Assembly (NCBI GenBank): GCA_964524025.1
Contig: CAZGBT010000008.1
Span: 1 to 44,416, forward strand
Source of the DNA: CAZGBT01 sp964524025
GTDB taxonomy: Archaea > Aenigmatarchaeota > Aenigmatarchaeia > CG10238-14 > EX4484-224
DNA length: 44,416 nucleotides
Direction: 5' to 3'
The notes under the pieces were generated by a model. That model was not told the origin of the DNA and did not search any database. It saw only the letters and a list, made by a program, of their open reading frames with translations. Numbering within the stretch: the stretch's first letter is position 1; each line of letters starts with the position of its first letter. Made by a program: the position numbers and the translations under genes. This document shows positions 23,489 to 30,011 of the stretch, piece by piece.

Positions 23489-24575
23489 TTATAGAATAAA
23501 CTATTAAAAAAGCTAAAAGAATCGAAGTTAAATTTGCAATTTTTTCTGCGTTTTTAAACTTTTTTTTGAGAAATTCCTCAAAAATGAAACCTCCATCTAA
23601 AGGCTTTATTGGCAATAAATTGAACATTCCAACGCCAATATTCAACGCAGAAATCCAACCGAAGAGCTTAAACAAAGATTCGAAAGATTTAAGTTTTAAC
23701 TCGCTAATTGGTTCCCCTTTCTTATTTACAATATAATTCCTTACTCCAGAAATTCCTATGAAGCTTCTATTAAGTTTTGGATGTTTTGCTAATTTAATTT
23801 TATAAACACCTTTCGTAGTTTGAATTGTCACAATCTCTCCTGGTTTTTTCTTTTCAAGAAAAGTTTCTAAATCGTAGACCGAATTTATAGTTTTATTATC
23901 TATCCTTATTATAACTCCGCTTAAGTTTGCAAAAAATGCAGGAGTGTTGTTTAAAACATTAGAAAAAACGACACCTTTACTTTCATAAGCGCTAGTAAAG
24001 TAAAAAAACAGTATTTTGTAAAGTATGAAAAAGATTAAAAAGACAAAAAAATTTCCTAGACTTCCGGAGCAGTATATTCTAACTTTTTTCAACCCTTGAA
24101 GTCTTTCTAAAGTCTTTTTTCCTATATCTACAAAAGCGGCAACAGGAAAGATAAGCAAAAAAACTATTCCAAATTTCTTTACCTTAACGCCTTGTGCTAT
24201 TGCAGTAAAAGCATGAAAAAGCTCGTGTGAAAAAATTATTGTTATAATGGCTATTATCCAGTAAAATATAGGAAGTCCTATTATAATTCTAGGATAACGC
24301 ACCTTCGGTATCTTTGGGAACACGATAGCCATAGCTGGCTTTTTTTCAAAAATGGAGCGGAATAAAAATTCAAAAGTAAAAAAGTTGGAAACGAAGAAGA
24401 TAAAAATACCAATAGTTGAAGCTGTTAAGAAGAATTTCTTAAATAATTCTCCTTTAAACTTGAGTTTAAGAGAATCTATAAGCAAAAAGTAGCGAAATCT
24501 TATGTTTTTTCTTCTTTTTAAAATGTAGATAACGAAGGAAAAGGCAAAGATAAACCAGAAAATATTTTCGCTCAT
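23466..24575 (-). CDS. Site-2-type membrane metalloprotease (M50) with PDZ domain
   Basis: A 369-residue intramembrane zinc protease. The active site is HELFH (117-121) in a membrane segment, with the second metal ligand in NLLPIKPLDGG (319-329, Asp327). A PDZ-like domain lies between (about 200-265: GVVFSNVLNNTPAF, KKPGEIVTIQTTKG). About six hydrophobic segments are seen. Such enzymes cut membrane-bound regulators or signal peptides. The ATG at 24575 is only 6 bases from the mature 3' end of tRNA-Leu on the same strand, so the message is probably released by tRNA 3'-end cleavage. Confidence 0.93.
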   Translation of the reverse strand: MSENIFWFIFAFSFVIYILKRRKNIRFRYFLLIDSLKLKFKGELFKKFFLTASTIGIFIFFVSNFFTFEFLFRSIFEKKPAMAIVFPKIPKVRYPRIIIGLPIFYWIIAIITIIFSHELFHAFTAIAQGVKVKKFGIVFLLIFPVAAFVDIGKKTLERLQGLKKVRIYCSGSLGNFFVFLIFFILYKILFFYFTSAYESKGVVFSNVLNNTPAFFANLSGVIIRIDNKTINSVYDLETFLEKKKPGEIVTIQTTKGVYKIKLAKHPKLNRSFIGISGVRNYIVNKKGEPISELKLKSFESLFKLFGWISALNIGVGMFNLLPIKPLDGGFIFEEFLKKKFKNAEKIANLTSILLAFLIVYSIINGLLPS

Positions 24576-24581
24576 ACTAAA

Positions 24582-24667
24582 TGCAGGGGGTGGGATTTGA
24601 ACCCACGAAGGCTCTACGCCACAGGGTTCTGAGCCCTGCCCCTTCGGCCAGCCTCGGGCACCCCTGC
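24582..24667 (-). tRNA. tRNA-Leu (anticodon CAG)
   Basis: An 86-base class II tRNA. The acceptor stem is GCAGGGG/CCCCTGC. The anticodon stem CAGGG/CCCTG encloses loop CTCAGAA, with anticodon CAG reading CUG. The long variable arm is TGGCGTAGAGCCTTC, the T arm is GTGGG-TTCAAAT-CCCAC and the discriminator is A at 24582. No intron and no encoded CCA. G+C is 58 of 86. It lies immediately upstream of the M50 protease gene on the same strand. Confidence 0.96.
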
Positions 24668-24707
24668 ATAAAATTCAATTTTAATCTCAACTTTATTTAT
24701 CTAAAAC

Positions 24708-25541
24708 ATGAAGTTTAAAGAAGAACTAGCAAAAAAGCTTGGAGTTAAAGACCAGAAATTGATTAAAGAGTTACCCTCTGGCTATCAGAGAGTTGGCGAT
24801 ATAGTAATACTTAGGTTAAAACCAAATCTTTTAGGTTTAAAAGAAAAAATTGGAAAGGCTGTAAAGGAAATAGTTCCTAATATAAAAACGGTTTGTATTT
24901 TAAGAAGAATTACAGGAATTAGTAGAAAGCCTGAAATAGAAGTAATTTATGGAAATAAAACTGTTACGATTGTTAAAGAAAAAGGATGCTTATTTGAACT
25001 TGATGTAAAAAAGATAATGTTTTCTAAGGGTAATGCTTACGAAAGGCATAGAATAGCAGAACTTATCAAAAAAGGTGAAGTTGTGGTAGACATGTTTGCA
25101 GGCATTGGTTATTTTTCAATACCAGTTGCAAAAACAGATAGGCATTCAGCGATTTATTCTATGGATATAAATAAGGATGCTATTTTCTATCTTAAAAGAA
25201 ATATAAGACACAACAAAGTTAGAAGAGTTTACCCTATATTAGGCGATTGCAGGATAGTTTGTAATTCCCTTTTAGGTGTAGCTGATAGAGTTATAATGGG
25301 TTATATTAAATGTACTTATGACTACTTAGATGCAGCATTCGCGTTTTTAAAAAGAAAGGGAATAATACACTATCACGATACTTATAGAAAAAATGAAATT
25401 TGGCAAAAACCCTTAAAGATATTAAGAAAAAAAGCAAAAGAAGCCAAAGTCAGATTAAAAATTTTAAGAAAGAGAATCGTTAAATCTTATGCGCCAAATG
25501 TTTATCATGTAGTTATTGACTTGAAAGTTTCAAAATTTTAA
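24708..25541 (+). CDS. taw2: Taw2/TYW2-type tRNA aminocarboxypropyl transferase (Trm5 family)
   Basis: A 277-residue class I SAM enzyme of the Trm5/TYW2 family. The SAM loop is VVDMFAGIGYFSIPVA near residue 126-141, and the acidic strand is SMDINKDA. VIMGYIKCT occupies the place of the Trm5 Asn-Leu-Pro motif; MGY is the TYW2/Taw2 form. The closing RIVKSYAPNVYHVVID is typical of both. It is expected to add the aminocarboxypropyl group to the tricyclic base at G37 of tRNA-Phe in wyosine synthesis. It converges on, and overlaps by 12 bases, its paralogue at 25530. Confidence 0.85.
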   Translation: MKFKEELAKKLGVKDQKLIKELPSGYQRVGDIVILRLKPNLLGLKEKIGKAVKEIVPNIKTVCILRRITGISRKPEIEVIYGNKTVTIVKEKGCLFELDVKKIMFSKGNAYERHRIAELIKKGEVVVDMFAGIGYFSIPVAKTDRHSAIYSMDINKDAIFYLKRNIRHNKVRRVYPILGDCRIVCNSLLGVADRVIMGYIKCTYDYLDAAFAFLKRKGIIHYHDTYRKNEIWQKPLKILRKKAKEAKVRLKILRKRIVKSYAPNVYHVVIDLKVSKF

Positions 25542-26366
25542 TATCTCTATATCAAAACAAACTTTCCATTTTCTTGGTGCGTAGGGTAAAACTTTTCTTA
25601 TTTCTTTAATTTTAAACTTAACTTTTAATTCTTCAAGTAAAGTTTCTAATTTACTTTTACATTCGGCTAAATCTTCTTTACAAATTGCATAAAAGTGTAT
25701 GATACCTCTTTTCTTTAAACATTTTATAGCTAATTCCAAAAAATCCCAAGCCCTTTCAGGCAATGGCATTAATATTCTATCGAATTCTTCACCAAATCCC
25801 TTACAAATTTCTTCTACCCTTCCCTTTAAAGCTATAATTTTTCCTTCTAACTTGTTAATTTTTATATTTTCAGTAGCATACTTGTGTGCAGCTTCGTTTG
25901 CTTCAACGCAATAAATTTTGACTTTTTTTCTTTTCTTTGCTATAGCTATGGCAAAAGGGGCAACTCCAGAAAACATAATAAGTATTTCTTCACCTTCCTC
26001 AACTTTTTCCGCTATTCTCTGTCTTTCTGTTGCTTCTCTTGCTGAAAAATAGACCTTGGTTGGGTCTACTTTTATAAGATATCCATGCTCCTTATGTATG
26101 ACCTCGGTTGGACCTTCAATTAAAAATTCAAAATCTCTCAATCTATATTCACCCTTCCTCTTAGACCTTTTTCTTAAAACTGTTTTTACGTTTTTATGAA
26201 GTTTTCTAATGCATTCTGCTATCAAATTTTTTTTATTTTCCAAAGAAGAATCTATTTCCACAATTGCTACTGCGCCTTCTCTAGACCCAATAATTTCGAA
26301 AGATGAAGGAGCTTTTTTTAATTCTTCCTCGCTTAAATATTGTTTTAATTTTTCTTTTAATCCCAC
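25530..26366 (-). CDS. trm5: Trm5-type tRNA (guanine37-N1)-methyltransferase
   Basis: A 278-residue class I SAM methyltransferase. KVYFSAREATERQRIAEKV precedes a SAM loop ILIMFSGVAPFAIAIA (near 129-144). ILMPLPERAWDFL carries the Pro-Leu-Pro variant of the Trm5 motif, and VLPYAPRKWKVCFDI closes the domain. It makes m1G37, the first step toward wyosine. The gene faces its Taw2-like paralogue tail to tail; both end in Lys-Phe. Assignment between Trm5 subgroups is uncertain. Confidence 0.88.
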   Translation of the reverse strand: MGLKEKLKQYLSEEELKKAPSSFEIIGSREGAVAIVEIDSSLENKKNLIAECIRKLHKNVKTVLRKRSKRKGEYRLRDFEFLIEGPTEVIHKEHGYLIKVDPTKVYFSAREATERQRIAEKVEEGEEILIMFSGVAPFAIAIAKKRKKVKIYCVEANEAAHKYATENIKINKLEGKIIALKGRVEEICKGFGEEFDRILMPLPERAWDFLELAIKCLKKRGIIHFYAICKEDLAECKSKLETLLEELKVKFKIKEIRKVLPYAPRKWKVCFDIEILKF

Positions 26367-26376
26367 ATTTAATCAT

Positions 26377-27165
26377 ATGGAATTTGAGAAGTTAAAGAAG
26401 GAAGCTGAAAATTTGGATGAAAGTGCATTTTTAGAGAGAATAAAGAAGGCAAAAGAAAGTTTTGAGTTAAAAGATTTGAGCAAGGTAGTTGTTATTGGGG
26501 ATTTGCATGGGGATCTTTTTACCTTATTAAAGATTTTGACAAAAGTAGATCTGGAAAGGTATTCTATTATATTTTTGGGAGATTATATCGATAGGGGCAG
26601 ATACCAAATTGAATTGCTTAACCTTTTACTTTTTCTAAAAGAGATGTATCCTGACAGGATTTTGCTTTTAAAGGGGAATCATGAATTTGTTTATAAAATA
26701 GATGTATATCCGCATGACTTTCCAATCAGGCTAAGTGAAATCTTTAAAGGTTTTTCAAAAATTTACAAGGAGCTTTTGGAATTGTTTAAATGTTTGCCAT
26801 TTTTCTTTAACCTTCACAATTTTTTCTTAGTCCATGGAGGAATTCCTATCAATCCAGAAGAAATAGAGTTGAATGAATTGGATGAAAGCGAAGAAATTCA
26901 GTTTTTATGGAACGATCCATTCGAAGGAAAAGGTTTTTTTCCTTCACCAAGAGGCATAGGCTTTTTATTTGGCAAAGACATTACAGAAAGGTTTTGTAAA
27001 AAATTTGGTTTTAAGCTAATAGTAAGGTCGCATGAACCATGCAATGCTTTTAAAGAGAATCATAATGGAAAAGTTTTAACAGTCTTTTCCTCGAAAGTTT
27101 ATGGTAATAAAAATGCAGGCTTTATCTTGATAGAAAAAAATCGAATTAGTAGGTTTATTGTATGA
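26377..27165 (+). CDS. PPP-family serine/threonine protein phosphatase
   Basis: A 262-residue phosphatase of the PP1/PP2A-like superfamily. Metal and phosphate motifs are VIGDLHGD (near 41-48), FLGDYIDRGR (near 67-76), LKGNHEF (near 98-104), VHGGIP (near 153) and VRSHEPCNAF (near 214). The frame is open to 26209, but that extension is antisense to trm5, and the ATG at 26377 (MEFEKLKKEAE) is the proper start. It is 10 bases from the divergent trm5 start and overlaps the diphthine synthase gene by 4 bases. It removes phosphate from proteins; the target is unknown. Confidence 0.92.
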   Translation: MEFEKLKKEAENLDESAFLERIKKAKESFELKDLSKVVVIGDLHGDLFTLLKILTKVDLERYSIIFLGDYIDRGRYQIELLNLLLFLKEMYPDRILLLKGNHEFVYKIDVYPHDFPIRLSEIFKGFSKIYKELLELFKCLPFFFNLHNFFLVHGGIPINPEEIELNELDESEEIQFLWNDPFEGKGFFPSPRGIGFLFGKDITERFCKKFGFKLIVRSHEPCNAFKENHNGKVLTVFSSKVYGNKNAGFILIEKNRISRFIV

Positions 27166-27914
27166 TAGTTTTAGTTGGAATTGGGCAAAAGATTGATGAT
27201 ATAACTTTGGAAGGTTTAAAGTGGATTAAAAATAGCGATTTAGTATATTTTGATAGTTATACAAGCTATTGGTTTGGGGACTTAAAGAAATTAGAAAGGC
27301 TGGCAAAAAGAAAAATTAAGTTAGCAGATAGGAGGCAGCTTGAAGATAAAGTTGATAGTCTAATAGAAGAAGCAAGAAACAAAATTATTTGCATATTAGT
27401 TCCTGGCGACCCTCTTTTTGCTACAACACACATTTCTATACTAATAGAAGCCAAGAGAAAAGGTATTGAGACAAAGGTTGTTCATTCAATTTCCATTGTA
27501 AACTTAATGTTAGAAAGTGGTTTGCATGCTTATAAGTTTGGCTCTATAGTTACTATACCGTTTAAAAAGAGGACGAAAGAATTTCCAGAAAGTTTAAGAA
27601 AAACGATTGAAGCAAATAAAAAAAGGGGGCTTCATACACTTTGTCTTTTAGATATAAACTTGCATGAAAGGAGATTTCTTAATCCTAAAGAGGCTATAGG
27701 GTTTCTCCTTCAAAACAAATTAGTTAAGGAGAAGGAGAAATTAATTGTATTATGTAGACTTGGTTTAGAAAATTGTAAGATTTATTATGAGGAAGCAAGA
27801 AAATTGTTGAAAAAAGATTTTGGAGGGCCACCGTTTTCTATAATAATACCTGGCAAGCTCCATTTTACCGAAAAAGAATACTTAGAACTATTTGCTAACC
27901 CAAACGAGGACTAA
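27162..27914 (+). CDS. dphB: Diphthine synthase DphB (Dph5)
   Basis: A 250-residue SAM-dependent methyltransferase of the tetrapyrrole-methylase fold. It methylates the modified histidine of elongation factor 2 in diphthamide synthesis. Visible are MIVLVGIGQKIDDITLEGL, DLVYFDSYTSYW, ILVPGDPLFATTH (the GDP loop), HAYKFGSIVTIPF and TLCLLDINLHERRFL. Length is normal. Start ATGA overlaps the phosphatase stop. Its end overlaps the convergent membrane protein at 27888 by 27 bases. Confidence 0.95.
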   Translation: MIVLVGIGQKIDDITLEGLKWIKNSDLVYFDSYTSYWFGDLKKLERLAKRKIKLADRRQLEDKVDSLIEEARNKIICILVPGDPLFATTHISILIEAKRKGIETKVVHSISIVNLMLESGLHAYKFGSIVTIPFKKRTKEFPESLRKTIEANKKRGLHTLCLLDINLHERRFLNPKEAIGFLLQNKLVKEKEKLIVLCRLGLENCKIYYEEARKLLKKDFGGPPFSIIIPGKLHFTEKEYLELFANPNED

Positions 27915-28427
27915 AGCGGTTACAATAAAAATTATTATTGTGAATATAGTTGTAGCAAATTCTTCTGAGACTAAAACCTCTTTTGGTATAAAAATTCCTA
28001 AGAAACCACTAGCTGTAATTATGGAAAAGCCTATTAAGAGACCTGTTATTAATATGCCTATCATAAAATGAGCTCTATATTTTTCGCCTATTTTTTCTGC
28101 TAAAAATTTTCCAAGGCCTTCTGGAACTAACATAGAGAGTAAAAGTAAAGCTACAGTAAAAGTTAAGATTGCAATAGTTCCGAAGAAGAAATAACTTGAG
28201 AGTTTTACTTCTATGTTTACTCCAGATAATACTGGATAAGCCCAAACCATGAAAGCAGCTGTAAGAGCAACTATTCCGTTTACAGTTACATTTTTTTCTG
28301 GTTCACCAAAAAGTTTAGATTTCCTTAATAGTCCGTAGAAAATTGCAGAGGTTAAGATAAACGGAAATAAAAAATTGAATGCACCAAGCTTTTGTAACTT
28401 TATTATAACAAGTTCAAACGGGTTCAT
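27888..28427 (-). CDS. Five-TM membrane protein, copy A, of the pilus-like locus
   Basis: A 179-residue membrane protein with five hydrophobic segments. It starts MNPFELVIIKLQKLGAFNF and continues FPFILTSAIFYGLLRKSKL. It aligns along its length with the neighbouring gene at 28424, so the pair arose by duplication. The ATG at 28427 was chosen because it matches the paralogue's start and gives an ATGA overlap; an ATG three codons upstream also exists. Function unknown. Its position next to coiled-coil genes and divergent from a pilus-type ATPase suggests a part of the same envelope machine. Confidence 0.82.
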   Translation of the reverse strand: MNPFELVIIKLQKLGAFNFLFPFILTSAIFYGLLRKSKLFGEPEKNVTVNGIVALTAAFMVWAYPVLSGVNIEVKLSSYFFFGTIAILTFTVALLLLSMLVPEGLGKFLAEKIGEKYRAHFMIGILITGLLIGFSIITASGFLGIFIPKEVLVSEEFATTIFTIIIFIVTALVLVWVSK

Positions 28428-28969
28428 TCTGTCCACCTGCTTATCGCACCTGCCAATAAAATAAAGGTTGCTAGCAAAAATATGGCTACTAGGAACATAG
28501 TAATACTAGCCGGAAATGGTTTTCCTCCAAGTTTAGCTTGCACTCCTGGTTTTGTAAGAGAAGTGAATACATTAACTAAGCCGCTAGTAACAAAAAGGAC
28601 GAAAGCAAAACCTACTAAAGCTAGAAGAGTAGTTCTTCTTTTGAAAAATTCTGGAAGCCTTTCTACTAGGTTTGGGTAGAAAAACGAAGAAAAAAGAAAC
28701 CCTACAAAAAATATAAGCAAAAAAACAGAAGCCTGGGCCATGAAAGATGAAATAAAAGAGCCCCATTTTAAACCAGTAATTAAAGGGAAGCCAAAAACTA
28801 CTATAAAGCTTATAGCTAAGGAAATAGATCCTAAAGCTACAGGGCTTTCTACTAATTTACTTTTTTTAAGTAATACGTAAACTAATGCTGTTATGAGTAA
28901 AAACGGAAAAATATAATTAAAAAAGCCAAGTTCGTCGAGTTTTCTCGAGACAATTTCAAAATAATTCAC
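28424..28969 (-). CDS. Five-TM membrane protein, copy B, of the pilus-like locus
   Basis: A 181-residue paralogue of the 27888 gene. It opens MNYFEIVSRKLDELGFFNYI, then FPFLLITALVYVLLKKSKL, and ends with a fifth membrane segment (ITMFLVAIFLLATFILL). Shared landmarks with copy A are the L-G-x-F-N start, the FPF turn, the L-x-K-S-K-L segment and a Y/F-P-x-x-x-G end to the second helix. Unknown function. The first cytoplasmic stretch is charged and could touch the coiled-coil proteins encoded just upstream. Confidence 0.82.
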   Translation of the reverse strand: MNYFEIVSRKLDELGFFNYIFPFLLITALVYVLLKKSKLVESPVALGSISLAISFIVVFGFPLITGLKWGSFISSFMAQASVFLLIFFVGFLFSSFFYPNLVERLPEFFKRRTTLLALVGFAFVLFVTSGLVNVFTSLTKPGVQAKLGGKPFPASITMFLVAIFLLATFILLAGAISRWTE

Positions 28970-28993
28970 AATTTAATTTTTTAGTCTAGATTT

Positions 28994-29584
28994 TTACGTT
29001 TTCCTAAGAGCTTCTACCAAATAGCTAAGGCTTCTTACGCTTTCGATTAAAGCAGGAAAAGTTTCCCTAAATGCTCTCTCAAAAGCAGAAATCTTTGTTG
29101 TTAAAACGTTTATCCTTTCGCTAAGTTCGTCAATCTTGCTTATAAGTTTTTCGCTTTCTTTTTCTCTCCCTCTCCAAAGACTATCTACGTTTCTGCTTAA
29201 ATTTTCCAATCTCCTGCTCAATTCTTCTATTCTGCTTTCTAGCATGCTTATTCTTCTCTCTACTTCAGAGACCCTAGCTTCTACTACAGCGTTAACGTAT
29301 TCTTCTACAGGATATGAAGATAGCTCCTCGACAACGGAACTACTCTCTTCTTTTTTCTTTTCTTCCTCTTTCGGTTTAATTTCTTCTACAGTTGGTAAAG
29401 GCGGTTTACTCTTTTCTTTTAAAGCTTCTACAAAAGCCTTATCTATTTCTTCTGGAGAAAACCCTTCTTTTCTCAATGCTTCTACAATCTCATGCTCCAT
29501 AAATCCTTTCTTCATCATTTCTTTAACTTTATCCGTAGGTACAAAACCTTTCCCTTTAGCTTCTTTTTTTAAGAAAAATGCCAT
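28994..29584 (-). CDS. Coiled-coil protein with N-terminal helical module (196 aa)
   Basis: A soluble protein. Residues about 15-58 form a two-helix module (DKVKEMMKKGFMEHEIVEAL, then EGFSPEEIDKAFVEALKEK) of the type seen repeatedly in DPANN proteins. An acidic, lysine-rich linker follows (about 60-85). A long heptad-patterned coiled coil then runs from about 95 to 185 (ISMLESRIEELSRRLENLSR, ISKIDELSERINVLTTKI). It probably oligomerises. Placed between the five-TM pair and another coiled-coil gene, divergent from the secretion ATPase; a cytoplasmic scaffold is a guess. Confidence 0.8.
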   Translation of the reverse strand: MAFFLKKEAKGKGFVPTDKVKEMMKKGFMEHEIVEALRKEGFSPEEIDKAFVEALKEKSKPPLPTVEEIKPKEEEKKKEESSSVVEELSSYPVEEYVNAVVEARVSEVERRISMLESRIEELSRRLENLSRNVDSLWRGREKESEKLISKIDELSERINVLTTKISAFERAFRETFPALIESVRSLSYLVEALRKT

Positions 29585-29611
29585 GAATAAAATTTAGTTT
29601 TTGGATTAAAA

Positions 29612-29980
29612 TCACTTCTTAGCTTCTATTAGTCTTAAGACTTCCTCTCTCGTTACAAACTTACTCTTAAGAGGGTGGAATAATTCAAGCAAATTTTTAA
29701 ATTCCTCAAATTCTTCTTTAGAAACCTTTTTATCGACTTTTTTGCTTATTTGTTCCATTCTAAAAACTAAATCTTTAACTTGTTCTGAAAACCTCGCTAT
29801 CTTCCTTCCCAAATTTTCCAAACTTATTTCTATTCCATCGATTTTCTGCATTATAGATTTATTAACCCTTACTAGTTCATCGTCAAGCATTTCTGCCCTT
29901 TGTTCTAGCAATTTGATTCTGCTTTCAAGGTCATTTATTCTAGTTACAAGTATTTTGGTTAAATCTCTCTTTTCTGCCAT
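29612..29980 (-). CDS. Coiled-coil protein (122 aa) beside the secretion ATPase
   Basis: Nearly all of the protein is a heptad-repeat coiled coil: ITRINDLE-type NDLESRIKLLEQRAEMLDDE, IEISLENLGRKIARFSEQV and FRMEQISKKVDKKVSKEEFE. It ends with a short non-coil tail (VTREEVLRLIEAKK). The frame is open to 30001, but the ATG at 29980 (MAEKRDLTKIL) leaves 31 bases for a divergent promoter with the ATPase and is preferred. It resembles the coil of the neighbouring 196-residue protein, so the two may pair. Confidence 0.78.
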   Translation of the reverse strand: MAEKRDLTKILVTRINDLESRIKLLEQRAEMLDDELVRVNKSIMQKIDGIEISLENLGRKIARFSEQVKDLVFRMEQISKKVDKKVSKEEFEEFKNLLELFHPLKSKFVTREEVLRLIEAKK

Positions 29981-30011
29981 GATTAATTTTGGAAATGCCA
30001 AATTTTAATTA

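Noticed and set aside
26209..26376. Upstream extension of the PPP phosphatase frame by 56 codons
   Set aside because: The extension is antisense to the trm5 start, is low-complexity Ser/Phe-rich and lies before the conserved start MEFEKLKKEAE.
29136..29597. Plus-strand frame opposite the 196-aa coiled-coil gene
   Set aside because: Ser/Leu-rich complement of Glu/Lys heptads, a typical antisense artefact.
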